From the NCBI GenBank assembly GCA_949290575.1, contig CASESJ010000001.1:248001-312000 (forward strand): DNA of 64,000 bases. Direction: 5' to 3'. A program made the translations under genes and the position numbers. This document shows, in pieces, positions 35,259 to 44,617 of this stretch; the first letter of the stretch is position 1; each line of letters opens with the position of its first letter. The notes under the pieces are model-generated. The model ran no database searches, had not been told where the DNA came from, and saw only the letters and a list, made by a program, of their open reading frames with translations. Source of the stretch: an uncultured Clostridia bacterium. GTDB taxonomy: Bacteria; Bacillota; Clostridia; Christensenellales; Borkfalkiaceae.

Positions 35259-36785
35259 TTATTTAAGCATATCCTGATAGAGAGCTTCGTACTGCTTAGC
35301 CGAATTGCTCCAGCTGAAGTCGGTCGTTATAGCTCTGCGCATCATTTCTGACCATACCTTTTTATTTTTATAGTCTTCTATTGCTTCTCTTATGACATAG
35401 AGCATGTCGTGAGCGTTATAGTTGGTAAAAGTATAGCCGTTCTGCTTGGGTTTGATGCTGTCGTAAAGACCGCCTGTCTCCCTTACTACTGGAATTGTTG
35501 CGTATCTGCACGCAATCATCTGCGAAAGTCCGCAAGGTTCAGACTTGGAAGGCATGAGGAAAATATCCGAACCCGAATAAATCTTGCGCGACAAATCGTT
35601 GTTGAACATAATCTGCGCGCTCATCTTATCGGGATACCTTCTCGCAAGGTCCTTGAAGAAACCTTCGTAATGCGAATCGCCCGTACCGAGAATGACAACC
35701 TGAACGTCGCTTTGCAAAAGTTCCTCTATTACGTTTATTACGAGGTCAAGTCCCTTATGCGAAACAAGTCTGGAAATCATCGAAATTATCGGAGTGTCGG
35801 CTTTTACGGGCAGATTGAGCATCTTCTGAAGTTCGCTCTTGCAGACTGCCTTATTGGACATATCTTCAGCATTATAATTCGCAAAAATGTGACTGTCAAG
35901 CTCTGCGCTATACCCTGTGTCATCAATTCCGTTTAAAATTCCGACTAATTTGAATTCGTTTCTTCTGATTATGGGGTCAAGCCCGTGCGCAAAATAAGGG
36001 TCTTTTATCTCCTGAGCATACCTCGGAGATACCGTAGAAAATCTTTCGCAGCACTCGATTGCACCCTTCATAAGATTTATGGAATTGTTATATTCGACAA
36101 GATACTGATATTTGCCGTAAATATCGAACAGGCTTGAGAGTATATCGAGAGAATACTGACCCTGATATTCGATATTGTGGATGGTGAACAGAGCCCTGAT
36201 AAACTGATATTCCTGTCTGAAGCAATAATTTGTCTTGAGGTAAATTGCCGCAAGAGCAGCCTGCCAGTCGTGGCAATGCATTACTTCGGGATAGAAATTG
36301 AGGAAAGGCATAATTTCAAGCACGGCGCGCGAGAAGAAAGCAAATCTTTCGCCGTCGTCGAAGTAGCCGTAGCAGCCGGGACGCTTGAAATAGAATTCGT
36401 TATCGAGGAAATAGAAGATTACTCCGTCCTTTTCGTACGAGAAAATGCCGCAGTACTGATTTCTCCATGCAAGGTGAACATAGATATTTCCGAGATATTT
36501 GAATTTATCCCTGTACTCCTTCTTTATATCAGAATAAAGAGGAACAACCACTCTCACGTCGTAATTTCCCGTAGATGCGAGAGCTTTGGAAAGCGAGCCG
36601 ATGACTTCTGCAAGTCCGCCCGTGACAATGAAGGGCGTGCACTCCGAAGCAACGAACATTATTTTGCGCTTTGCAGGAACTATTGCAACTTCCTTTTCCG
36701 CAGCAGGCTTAGGTTTCCTGGTCGCGGCGGTTTTTGCCGCAGACTTTGTTGCGGTTGTTTTAGTCGTAGTTTTGCTTGTAGCCAT
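35259..36785 (-). CDS. glgA: Glycogen synthase with N-terminal basic extension
   Basis: GT5 glycogen synthase. The ATG at 36785 follows GGGGGA at good spacing and adds about 45 residues of a Thr/Lys/Ala-rich tail before the usual start (RKIMFVASECTPF). The catalytic region PSKSEPCGLSQM with the conserved Glu is intact, but the canonical KTGGLAD is VTGGLAE, so the Lys that contacts ADP-glucose in E. coli GlgA is Val. Overall about 508 residues. It may still use a nucleotide-sugar donor; the preference is uncertain. Confidence 0.92.
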   Translation of the reverse strand: MATSKTTTKTTATKSAAKTAATRKPKPAAEKEVAIVPAKRKIMFVASECTPFIVTGGLAEVIGSLSKALASTGNYDVRVVVPLYSDIKKEYRDKFKYLGNIYVHLAWRNQYCGIFSYEKDGVIFYFLDNEFYFKRPGCYGYFDDGERFAFFSRAVLEIMPFLNFYPEVMHCHDWQAALAAIYLKTNYCFRQEYQFIRALFTIHNIEYQGQYSLDILSSLFDIYGKYQYLVEYNNSINLMKGAIECCERFSTVSPRYAQEIKDPYFAHGLDPIIRRNEFKLVGILNGIDDTGYSAELDSHIFANYNAEDMSNKAVCKSELQKMLNLPVKADTPIISMISRLVSHKGLDLVINVIEELLQSDVQVVILGTGDSHYEGFFKDLARRYPDKMSAQIMFNNDLSRKIYSGSDIFLMPSKSEPCGLSQMIACRYATIPVVRETGGLYDSIKPKQNGYTFTNYNAHDMLYVIREAIEDYKNKKVWSEMMRRAITTDFSWSNSAKQYEALYQDMLK

Positions 36786-36803
36786 ATTTTCCCCCTTTTT
36801 CAA

Positions 36804-37910
36804 TCAGATGTGTGTGCCTTTGTTAATGAAATAAGGTTTCTGTTTGCAACCTGCAAGCGTCGTGCCGCTGCTTACAGACGAATCTTTATCGCTGACGACA
36901 TAAGAAAGGTTGCAGTCGTCGCCTATGAAGTTTTCGCTCATTATTATACAATTTTTGAGCGTAGTACCCTTACCTACCTTTACGCCGCGGAAAAGAATGC
37001 AGTTTTCAACCGTGCCCTCGATGAGGCAGCCGTCGTGAATCAAAGAATTCTTTACCTTCGCGCTTTCGGTGATTTTTGCAGGAGGCGCGTCGTTTACCTT
37101 CGTATAGATATCCCTGTTGCCGAAGAGCTCGGTGCGCACTTCCTTTTCAAGCAAATCCATATTTGCCTTGAAATACGAAGTCAGAGATTCGATATTCTGA
37201 TAGTAACCGTCGAATTTATATCCGAAGATATTATAATTTTTAAGTCCGGGAATGAGAATGTCGCCGGAGAAACTCGAATAGCCGCGCGCAATCGCCGTCT
37301 GAATGAGGTTGAGCAGGAACGAAGTTCTTGCAACGAATACATTTATGTAATTTTTGCGTGCGCCTTCAAACTTCTGGTTGACGTAAATCGAAGTGATTTT
37401 CTCATTCTTGTCCGTTTCAAAAACCATGTAAGAATTGCCGTCCGCCGTCGCATGCTCGTGATAAGCAAGCGTAATGTCGGCATTTGTCTTTACATGCTGT
37501 TCAATCATCTTGCTGTAATCGAGCCTGTAAACAGCGTCGCTGTCGGCTACGACAACAAAATCCTGCTTGCACTTTCTGAGGAACGCAGACGCGCCCTTGA
37601 GCCCTTCGAGACGGTTTTTATAGAGCATTTCGCTCTCGTCGCTGTAAGGAGGAAGCAAAATAAGTCCGCCTTCCTTTCTTGCAAGGTCCCACTCTTTGCC
37701 TGTGCCGAGATGGTCCATCAGCGACTGATAATTTTTGTTTGTAATCATGCCTACGGTAGTGATGCCCGAGTTGACCATGTTGGAAAGAGCAAAGTCAACG
37801 AGACGGTAACGTCCGCCATAGGGAATAGAGCCTTTCGACCTGACTTTGGTCAGTTCAGGTACGTTTTCGTCGTTAATGCTGGAAAAAATTACACCTACTG
37901 TCGATGCCAT
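36804..37910 (-). CDS. glgD: Glucose-1-phosphate adenylyltransferase regulatory subunit GlgD
   Basis: 368 residues, nucleotidyltransferase plus left-handed beta-helix domain. The pattern SKGSIPYGGRYRLVDFALSNMVNSGI is typical GlgD. The catalytic SGDH of GlgC is replaced by ADSDA and the EEKPK lysine region is absent, so it is expected to be the non-catalytic partner. Start at 37910 (MASTVG) chosen for 8-base spacing from GGGAGG; its 5' end does not overlap glgC. Confidence 0.93.
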   Translation of the reverse strand: MASTVGVIFSSINDENVPELTKVRSKGSIPYGGRYRLVDFALSNMVNSGITTVGMITNKNYQSLMDHLGTGKEWDLARKEGGLILLPPYSDESEMLYKNRLEGLKGASAFLRKCKQDFVVVADSDAVYRLDYSKMIEQHVKTNADITLAYHEHATADGNSYMVFETDKNEKITSIYVNQKFEGARKNYINVFVARTSFLLNLIQTAIARGYSSFSGDILIPGLKNYNIFGYKFDGYYQNIESLTSYFKANMDLLEKEVRTELFGNRDIYTKVNDAPPAKITESAKVKNSLIHDGCLIEGTVENCILFRGVKVGKGTTLKNCIIMSENFIGDDCNLSYVVSDKDSSVSSGTTLAGCKQKPYFINKGTHI

Positions 37911-37924
37911 TATCATATCCTCCC

Positions 37925-39127
37925 TTACACGTTCTTGTCCACAATTTCGCCAGCGGGCACGCAACCCTTGTCGCTCACCGTAATTCCTCTGCCGAGTACG
38001 GTTATGCCGCCTGTCTTGCTCTCGACCTTGCTTGCCTTTTCGATGACGTCGCCGACTTTGGCATTCTTACCGATAACGACGTCCTCGTCGATTATGGAAT
38101 AATTAACTTCGGCACCCGCCTTGACGACCGTATTGCCCATGAGCACGCAATCTTTTACCTGCGCGCCCTTTTCAATGACGCAGTTTGTGCCGATGACCGA
38201 ATTGATTACCGTACCTTCAACGTCGCAGCCGTTTGCAATCATAGAATTGACAACCGTGCCCTCAACGTATGCGGGAGGCGCGAGAGGACTTCTCGAATGG
38301 ATTACTCTTTCGGCGTCGCGCAAATCGAAATTGGGCACTTTGCCGAGCAGGTCCATATTTGCTTCCCAGAGAGAGGTTATCGTGCCGACGTCCTTCCAGT
38401 AGCCTTCGAACCTGTAGGAATACATCTTCTCGCCAGCATTGAGCATTGTGGGAAGAATGTTTTTACCGAAGTCTTTCTCCGATTTGGGGTCTTTTTCGTC
38501 CATTTCAAGATACTTGAAGAGCTTGGACGCGGTGAATATGTATATACCCATGGAAGCCAGATCGCTCTTGGGCTGCTTGGGTTTTTCCTCGAATTCGTAT
38601 ATGCTGCCGTCGGGGTTTGTATTCAGAATACCGAACCTCGAAGCTTCCTTCATGGGAACTTTCATGCACGCAATCGTACAATCTGCGCCCATCGCCTTGT
38701 GCGCCTCGAGCATCTTGTCGTAGTCCATCTTATAGATGTGGTCGCCCGACAGAATAAGTACGTACTCGGGGTCATACATCTTCATAAAGCGGATATTCTG
38801 GTAAATTGCATTTGCCGTGCCCTTGTACCATGAAGTATCCGTTTTCGCCTCGTAAGGCGAAAGAATGTGTACGCCGCCGAAAGTTCTGTCAAGGTCCCAC
38901 GGTTGACCGTTTCCGACGTACTCGTTGAGAACGAGCGGCTGGTACTGCGTAAGAACGCCTACCGTATCAATTCCCGAATTGATGCAGTTCGAAAGCGGGA
39001 AATCGATAATTCTGTACTTTGCTCCGAAGCAAACTGCAGGTTTGGCGATATTGCTTGTAAGAGCGTACAGTCTGCTGCCCTGTCCGCCCGCAAGTAACAT
39101 TGCCACGCACTCTTTTTTTCTAAGCAT
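37925..39127 (-). CDS. glgC: Glucose-1-phosphate adenylyltransferase catalytic subunit
   Basis: 400 residues; makes ADP-glucose from glucose-1-phosphate and ATP. Catalytic features are present: [34 protein letters not shown] with the catalytic Asp, and [10 protein letters not shown] with the substrate Lys. C-terminal beta-helix binds effectors. Forms a heterotetramer with GlgD in related bacteria. GGGGGA lies 8 bases before the ATG. Confidence 0.96.
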   Translation of the reverse strand: MLRKKECVAMLLAGGQGSRLYALTSNIAKPAVCFGAKYRIIDFPLSNCINSGIDTVGVLTQYQPLVLNEYVGNGQPWDLDRTFGGVHILSPYEAKTDTSWYKGTANAIYQNIRFMKMYDPEYVLILSGDHIYKMDYDKMLEAHKAMGADCTIACMKVPMKEASRFGILNTNPDGSIYEFEEKPKQPKSDLASMGIYIFTASKLFKYLEMDEKDPKSEKDFGKNILPTMLNAGEKMYSYRFEGYWKDVGTITSLWEANMDLLGKVPNFDLRDAERVIHSRSPLAPPAYVEGTVVNSMIANGCDVEGTVINSVIGTNCVIEKGAQVKDCVLMGNTVVKAGAEVNYSIIDEDVVIGKNAKVGDVIEKASKVESKTGGITVLGRGITVSDKGCVPAGEIVDKNV

Positions 39128-39146
39128 TGCTTAATCCCCCAAAAAT

Positions 39147-41000
39147 TTATTTTTCTTTTATAAAATACAGACAAGCCAGTTTGGGAATGTCCAACGTCAA
39201 TGAATTTTCCTTCCCGTGACTTGCAATTTTTTTTGTGCTGAAGACTTTCTTTCTCAATGTACCCTCTCCGCCGAAACTCTTCTCGTCGGTATTGAGAACC
39301 AGTCTGTACTTCCCCTTGTGTTGCCCGAACGTATACTCAGGCTGAATAATTCCCGAAAAGTTGACGACTACCAGAAGGCAATTTCCGTCTTTATCGTAGC
39401 GGTTGAACGCGAGCACGTTATTCACCACGTCGTCGACAACCAGCCACTCGAACCCCTTCCAGTCATTCTCCACTTCGAAAAGAGGTCTGGTATTTCTGTA
39501 AAGATTGTTGAGCGTCTTTACGAAATACTGCATTTTTGCATGCTTTTCGTAGCACTTAAGGTTATATTCTATCTCGCCTCTGTAATTCCATTCGGAAAAT
39601 TGGGCAATCTCGTAACCCATAAAATTGAGTTTCTTTCCAGGATGCGCATACATAAAACCGAGAAGTCCGCGTTCGCCGGCAAACTTGTCCGAATACTCTC
39701 CTGGAAATTTGTTTACAATCGAGCCCTTGACATGCACGACTTCGTCGTGAGACAGCGGCAGAATGTACCTTTCGTTAAAAGAATACATCATAGAAAAAGT
39801 TATCTTCGTATGATGATAATGTCTGTAAAGCGGGTCCTGACGACAGTAGAACAGAACGTCGTTCATCCAGCCCATGTTCCATTTGAAATCAAAGCCGAGA
39901 CCGCCCTCATCTACCGTAGAAGTGACTTTGGGGTAGGATGTGGACTCTTCCGCAATGATGAGCACAGACGGAAATTTCTCGTGAACCAAACGGTTGAATT
40001 TTTTAATGAATTCAATAGCCTCGAGATTGCGGTTGTCGCCATAGACATTCGGCGTCCACTCGTGAGGTTTTTTATCGTAATCGAGATAGAGCATCGACGC
40101 AACGGCGTCCACCCTCAATCCGTCTATACCGTAAGTATCGAAGAAAAAATACGCGCTCGATAAGAGAAAACTGTCAACTTCCCCTCTTCCGAGGTCAAAT
40201 TTGCGCGTGCCCCAGCCGCGGTGTTCCATCTTGCTCCATAAAGGACACTCGTAAAGCGGCTGCCCGTCAAACTCATACAGTCCGAAATCGTCTTTGGGAA
40301 AATGCGCCGGAACCCAATCAAGTATAACCTTTATGCCGTGAGCGTGAAAGGCGTCCACAAGCGAGGCGAACTGTTCGGGCGTTCCGAGCCTGTCCGTTAC
40401 CGAAAAATACCCAGTAACCTGATATCCCCACGAACCGTCGAACGGATATTCGGTGACAGGCATAAATTCCACATGCGTGTAACCCATTTCGGCAACGTAG
40501 GGCACAAGTTCCCTTTCAAGGTCGGAAAAAGTATAATAACTTCCGTCTTCATGCTTTTTCCAGCTTAAAAGATTGACTTCATAGATATTTACAGGCTGTT
40601 CGAAAACATTTACAGCCTGTCCTTCAGAAGAGTTAAAAGCGTGTCTTTTACGCTTTTCAGGCAGGTCGCAGATTACCGACGCATACGAATGCGGCAAATC
40701 GCTGCGATATGCATACGGGTCGCTCTTAATCAGCTCTCTTCCGTCTGCCGTACGAATTAAAAAGTTGTACTTATCGCCCTGCCGGGCATGAGCGAGATTT
40801 ATTTCCCAACTTTCGCCGTCAGACATTTTTATCATTTCAACAGGGGGATTGCCGTTCAGAATAACTCCGACAGACACGGCATGAGGTGCCCAGACTCTGA
40901 AAATATAACCACCGTCCGCACTTCTGCGGCAACCGTATATCTCGTGAGCCGTGCAACTCAACCCTTTATGAAATAAAACTATGTCGTTTAAGTCATTCAT
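39147..41000 (-). CDS. glgB: 1,4-alpha-glucan branching enzyme
   Basis: GH13 branching enzyme, 617 residues: N-terminal CBM48 (YIFRVWAPHAVSVGVILN), then the barrel with nucleophile Asp in GLRVDAVASMLYLDY, Glu in IIAEEST and the Asp of LSHDEVVH. Shorter than the E. coli enzyme because it lacks one N-terminal repeat. First gene of the glg operon. The promoter's -10 box ends 12 bases before the ATG, so the leader would be only about 6 bases, and no Shine-Dalgarno sequence is seen. Confidence 0.95.
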   Translation of the reverse strand: MNDLNDIVLFHKGLSCTAHEIYGCRRSADGGYIFRVWAPHAVSVGVILNGNPPVEMIKMSDGESWEINLAHARQGDKYNFLIRTADGRELIKSDPYAYRSDLPHSYASVICDLPEKRKRHAFNSSEGQAVNVFEQPVNIYEVNLLSWKKHEDGSYYTFSDLERELVPYVAEMGYTHVEFMPVTEYPFDGSWGYQVTGYFSVTDRLGTPEQFASLVDAFHAHGIKVILDWVPAHFPKDDFGLYEFDGQPLYECPLWSKMEHRGWGTRKFDLGRGEVDSFLLSSAYFFFDTYGIDGLRVDAVASMLYLDYDKKPHEWTPNVYGDNRNLEAIEFIKKFNRLVHEKFPSVLIIAEESTSYPKVTSTVDEGGLGFDFKWNMGWMNDVLFYCRQDPLYRHYHHTKITFSMMYSFNERYILPLSHDEVVHVKGSIVNKFPGEYSDKFAGERGLLGFMYAHPGKKLNFMGYEIAQFSEWNYRGEIEYNLKCYEKHAKMQYFVKTLNNLYRNTRPLFEVENDWKGFEWLVVDDVVNNVLAFNRYDKDGNCLLVVVNFSGIIQPEYTFGQHKGKYRLVLNTDEKSFGGEGTLRKKVFSTKKIASHGKENSLTLDIPKLACLYFIKEK

Positions 41001-41012
41001 ATCACATATGAC

Positions 41013-41041
41013 ATTTTAACATAACGTTGTAAAATTTTCAA
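41013..41041 (-). promoter_or_regulatory. Promoter of the glgBCDAP operon
   Basis: Minus strand: TTGAAA, 17-base spacer, TAAAAT. Confidence 0.75.
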
Positions 41042-41170
41042 TACTCAAATTGAAAAACAATAAAAATATTATATAAATATTATATATTTAGTACATAATT
41101 ATTTAATTACAACAGCCAAATTAAACAATATTATCATTTTATTGAAATAAACGAACAAAAATATATGATA

Positions 41171-41890
41171 TCAGATTTTTATTCCAGAGAGCACCGCGCC
41201 GACCTTTTCCCTGATGACGAGAAGATTATTATTCTGCGGCAGCGAGGCGGACAAATCTATAAGCACGGTACGCGCACCCTTAAAATTCTGCGCGAGATAA
41301 GCCGCGGGATAGACCGTAAGAGAAGTCCCTGCAACAATGAGTAAATCAGCCCTTTCAAGCTCCGCCACCGAGCCGTTCCAAGCCGCCTCGGGAAGTGCCT
41401 CTTCATAGAGTACGACATCCGGCTTTATAATTCCGCCGCATGAGCAGCGCGGCACGCCCGAACACTTTTCGACCGCCTCGAGAGGATAAAATTTCCCGCA
41501 CCTCATACAGTGATTTCTGTGAACGCTGCCGTGCAATTCGTATACTTTTTTGCTGCCAGCCGCCTGATGCAATCCGTCGATATTCTGGGTAATTACGGCG
41601 TTCAATCTGCCTTTTTGCTCCATTTCTGCAAGTTTATAGTGGGCGGCGTTCGGCTTTATGCCGTGAGGCAGCATCTGTGAACGATAGAACTCATAAAATT
41701 CCTGCGTATGACTGTCAAAAAAAGTTCTGCTCAGCATAAATTCGGGAGAATAGGCAAATTTTTTTCTGTATAGCCCGTTTTCACTGCGAAAATCAGGCAA
41801 ACCGCTCTCGGTTGACACTCCCGCTCCGCCGAAAAATACAATATTTTGCGAACTGTCTATCCATTCCTGCAACATCTGAATTTCTGTCAT
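41171..41890 (-). CDS. cobB: NAD-dependent protein deacylase, Sir2 family
   Basis: 239-residue sirtuin. NAD site GAGVSTESGLPDFRS, TQNIDGLH, catalytic His in ELHGS, and the zinc cysteines CMRC and CSC either side of a short loop. It removes acyl groups from lysines using NAD. GGGAG precedes the ATG. The single-gene unit next to the glycogen operon may link to metabolic control but that is not shown by sequence. Confidence 0.93.
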   Translation of the reverse strand: MTEIQMLQEWIDSSQNIVFFGGAGVSTESGLPDFRSENGLYRKKFAYSPEFMLSRTFFDSHTQEFYEFYRSQMLPHGIKPNAAHYKLAEMEQKGRLNAVITQNIDGLHQAAGSKKVYELHGSVHRNHCMRCGKFYPLEAVEKCSGVPRCSCGGIIKPDVVLYEEALPEAAWNGSVAELERADLLIVAGTSLTVYPAAYLAQNFKGARTVLIDLSASLPQNNNLLVIREKVGAVLSGIKI

Positions 41891-41970
41891 ATTAATACTC
41901 CCGATTATTATTAATTATTATATATCTGAATCTGAAATTTGCAATACAGAATGTTAAATTAAGTAGACAA

Positions 41971-41999
41971 TTGACTTTGAAATTCTTTTGTGATAATAT
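41971..41999 (+). promoter_or_regulatory. Promoter of the membrane protein gene at 42031
   Basis: TTGACT (41971-41976), 17-base spacer, TAATAT (41994-41999). The RNA would start near 42006. Confidence 0.85.
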
Positions 42000-42030
42000 A
42001 TTTTCAATTAAAAAATCGGAGGGAATTGAT

Positions 42031-42525
42031 ACGAAAACCACAATCAATCACGAGACGTATGGCACTATCGAATTTGAAGAAAGTGCATGGTCCAGCAAGA
42101 AAAAAATAACTATAAACGGTGTACCTTTAACCAATCTGGGTAAAAAGGCATTTGTTTCTGCAAACGGAGATAAATATTACATTTCCGGCAACCTGCTCAA
42201 AGGCACGACGCTGATTATCGGTTCTGACCACATTAAACTCACAGAACCTGTAAAGTGGTACGAAATAGTTTTATCCGTACTTCCTTTCATACTTATTATG
42301 GTATGGGGCAACAGCGTTCAGCTTTGCGAAATCGTGCCCGTCGTCGGCGGCGCAATCGGTGGCGCAATAAGCGCGCTGATGGGAATTGTAAACATTTTTA
42401 TAATCAGAAGCGTTAAGCCTGTATGGCTCAAAATTATTATCTCGATTGCTTTCCTCGGCGCAACATACCTTATCTGTTTCCTTATCGGATACGCAATTTT
42501 AAGTGCCGTTCAAAGCCTGGTTTGA
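42031..42525 (+). CDS. Membrane protein of unknown function with probable ACG start
   Basis: I do not recognise this protein. From residue 1 it has a beta-rich soluble part of about 70 residues (HETYGTIEFEESAW) and then three or four membrane helices with a glycine-rich GGAIGGAISAL turn. The only earlier start codon lies in the promoter's -35 box and cannot be used. A strong GGAGGG at 42018-42023 points, at 8-base spacing, to ACG (42031), where one base change would give ATG-AAA-ACC. So it is read either from a rare ACG or the start codon is mutated. Confidence 0.65.
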   Translation, partial: TKTTINHETYGTIEFEESAWSSKKKITINGVPLTNLGKKAFVSANGDKYYISGNLLKGTTLIIGSDHIKLTEPVKWYEIVLSVLPFILIMVWGNSVQLCEIVPVVGGAIGGAISALMGIVNIFIIRSVKPVWLKIIISIAFLGATYLICFLIGYAILSAVQSLV

Positions 42526-42540
42526 CAACAAAAAAATCAT

Positions 42541-42578
42541 AAAAACGCCCTGCAACAAACTGTTGCGGGGCGTTTTTT
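42541..42578. terminator. Terminator between the membrane protein gene and aroK
   Basis: Sixteen-base arms AAAAACGCCCTGCAAC and GTTGCGGGGCGTTTTT with one T-G pair and a 5-base loop; works for both converging genes. Confidence 0.9.
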
Positions 42579-42621
42579 ACTGTTATTTTGGTTAAAATAC
42601 ATATTCAAACTGATTGAAAAC

Positions 42622-43128
42622 TTATAAATTTACAGCTTTGATTATGGCATCGACAGTCTCGTCAAGAGACAGATTGTCGCAATCTACTGTTATCTGAGCA
42701 TATTTTTCATAGAAAGGAATGCGTTCTGAGTATAACTCGGCAAGATTGTGCGCCTCGCCCTTCATCACCACGCCGCGCAGAAACAAATCCTTGCCTGAAA
42801 GACGTTTCTCAAGCTCCAAAAGTCCGACATGAAGATAAACAATCTTGCCAATTTCAGCGAGATGAGCCATAGCTTTTTCGCCATAAATCACACTTCCGCC
42901 CGTTGAAATGACGCTTTTTTCAGCATAAACAGAGGAATTAACCTCTTCTTCCAATTTTATAAATTCGTCTGCACCCCTTTCCTTAAGTAAGTCGCTGATT
43001 ACAGCATTTTCACGCCTTTGCATCAATAAATCGCAGTCGATATAATCATATCCGATTTTTTTTGCAAGCAATACTCCTGCCGTACTTTTACCGCTGGCAG
43101 GCATTCCTATGAGAACTATATTATCCAT
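42622..43128 (-). CDS. aroK: Shikimate kinase
   Basis: 168-residue shikimate kinase: P-loop GMPASGKST, DCDLLMQ (Asp-x-Asp), and GGS loop in STGGSVIYGEKAM; the lid Arg lies in LFLRGV. The ATG at 43128 is exactly where the upstream promoter should start RNA, and there is no Shine-Dalgarno sequence, so the message is probably leaderless. An upstream in-frame start would read through the promoter. Confidence 0.9.
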   Translation of the reverse strand: MDNIVLIGMPASGKSTAGVLLAKKIGYDYIDCDLLMQRRENAVISDLLKERGADEFIKLEEEVNSSVYAEKSVISTGGSVIYGEKAMAHLAEIGKIVYLHVGLLELEKRLSGKDLFLRGVVMKGEAHNLAELYSERIPFYEKYAQITVDCDNLSLDETVDAIIKAVNL

Positions 43129-43134
43129 AAATAT

Positions 43135-43163
43135 ATAATAAAATGACTGAAAGCTAAAGTCAA
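43135..43163 (-). promoter_or_regulatory. Promoter of aroK, abutting the start codon
   Basis: Minus strand: TTGACT, 17-base spacer, TATTAT, then 6 bases to the ATG. Confidence 0.85.
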
Positions 43164-43795
43164 ATTCTTTCAAATAATTAATCTGAAACTTAAGGTATAA
43201 AAAGAACGAAAAAAATACATCAATTAAATATAAGTTTCAGGAATGTATAAGATGTGATATTGATATTTACAAAACTTTAAAGATTGACAACATTACGCAA
43301 TATTTAATAGCAAAAACAACGATTATTTAGCAATATTATTTAAATACTAAGGAAATATCAGAAAAACATTGTATATTTAGTGTCGCGGTGACGGGTAAAC
43401 TTATGAATGCCTTCAGCAAAAACACAGTTTTAAGTTTTATCGACTATTGTATTGTAATTCTTCACTAAGGGCGACTCCAATGTTTGTAGTTGCCTATTAT
43501 TCTTTATAAATGGTACATTCTAAATGGTCCGTTCGGCGTTTTTTGTGACCGCATTATTTTCTGTCTTGTAATTCAGCCACAAAGACAGTTTAAAATTATA
43601 AAAAAATATCTCGTAATAAAAATTCAGGCAAGATTTTGTGTACTAGGTCTGCAAAGGTTGCCCCTTGACAACAACATGCCCTCAACACAAACTTGCTGCT
43701 TAAGCACGGGAGCTGTCAGTTCAAAAGTAAATTTTCAGACTATCCTCACACGAACTACTTATATTTAGACAAATTATATTTAGACAAAGAAAAAA
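43164..43795. other. Noncoding stretch between aroK and tRNA-Leu
   Basis: About 630 AT-rich bases. Short open frames exist (for example 43490-43768) but have no ribosome-binding site and poor composition, so I do not call them genes. A tandem repeat lies near the right end. Nothing else recognised. Confidence 0.7.
43759..43788. repeat. Tandem 15-base repeat, two copies
   Basis: TTATATTTAGACAAA occurs twice head to tail without a gap, just past the terminator of the tRNA-Leu gene. Confidence 0.85.
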
Positions 43796-43825
43796 ACATA
43801 GCGCAGACAAAAGTCCGTGCTATGT
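43796..43825 (-). terminator. Terminator after tRNA-Leu(AAG)
   Basis: 13-base arms (ACATAGC outer part perfect, two mismatches inside) with a TTTT loop and a T-run on the minus strand. Confidence 0.75.
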
Positions 43826-43828
43826 TTT

Positions 43829-43911
43829 TGGTGCACTCAACAGGAGTTGAACCTGCATGGTCTCCCACAAGATCCTTAGTCTTGCGCGTCTGCCAATTCC
43901 GCCATGAGTGC
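43829..43911 (-). tRNA. tRNA-Leu (anticodon AAG)
   Basis: On the minus strand the acceptor arms GCACTCA/TGAGTGC pair fully, CCA is encoded, the T-arm has GGTTCAACTCC and the long variable arm of a class II tRNA is present. The anticodon stem CAAGA/TCTTG holds loop CTAAGGA, giving AAG. Confidence 0.95.
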
Positions 43912-44038
43912 GTGCTTTTCAAAAGCTTTTTTATTCTATAATATTTTAAAATTTATGTCAAGCTAAAATCAAAATAATTTTAAGAAATTTAAAACAAATT
44001 TTATTAAAATAATAATCTGCACTTAAATGTTTAATAAA

Positions 44039-44617
44039 TCAAATTTTGCAAAGAATTTTATCCAACTGTTTGTCAAGATTAGCAAAATCGCCGTTATTAT
44101 GTATGACATAGTACTTCGCAAAATCTGATTTTTCGTAATTTATTTGACTTTTTATCCTTTGTTCAACCTCTTCACGACTTAAATTATCGCGTCTGATTAC
44201 TTCCTCAATTCTTTTTTCCGTATCGCGCAGAACGACGATTACTTCATCAAATAAATCTTGCGCACTGTCTTCAAACAAAAGCGGAACTTCAAAAAAATTT
44301 ACTCCGCCATTATCTTTTGCAACCTCAAACATTCTCTGATAAATTGCAGGATGAGTGATATTGTTAAGCCTCTCCAGTTTTTTTGCATCGGAAAAAACTA
44401 TTGCGGATAATTTTTTTCTGTCAAGACTGTTATCACCCGATAAAATATCACCGAACTCATCGGACAACATCTTTATAAACGCGCTGTCCTTTATCAGTTT
44501 GGAATAGATTTCGTCGCAGGAATATACATTAAACCCCTTGCGTTTCAGAATGGCAGATACGGTTGATTTTCCGCTGCCTATTCCACCCGTTATCGCTATT
44601 TTCTTATTTTGCTTCAT
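44039..44617 (-). CDS. coaE: Dephospho-CoA kinase
   Basis: Last enzyme of coenzyme A synthesis, 192 residues. P-loop TGGIGSGKST, CDEI, and PLLFEDSAQDLFD with RIKSQ near the end. The ATG at 44617 overlaps the polA stop by 14 bases, so translation is coupled; an in-frame start further upstream lies within polA and is rejected. polA-coaE pairing is common in Firmicutes. Confidence 0.93.
   Translation of the reverse strand: MKQNKKIAITGGIGSGKSTVSAILKRKGFNVYSCDEIYSKLIKDSAFIKMLSDEFGDILSGDNSLDRKKLSAIVFSDAKKLERLNNITHPAIYQRMFEVAKDNGGVNFFEVPLLFEDSAQDLFDEVIVVLRDTEKRIEEVIRRDNLSREEVEQRIKSQINYEKSDFAKYYVIHNNGDFANLDKQLDKILCKI

Noticed and set aside
33516..38833. Very long open frames on the plus strand opposite glgP, glgA, glgD and glgC (up to about 640 codons)
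   Set aside because: They mirror highly biased codons of well-identified genes, have no recognisable domains and no ribosome-binding sites.
41971..42030. TTG start at 41971 for the membrane protein
   Set aside because: That TTG is the -35 box of a near-perfect promoter, upstream of the predicted RNA start.
43490..43941. Short open frames next to tRNA-Leu(AAG)
   Set aside because: One runs through the tRNA gene, none has a ribosome-binding site or family features.
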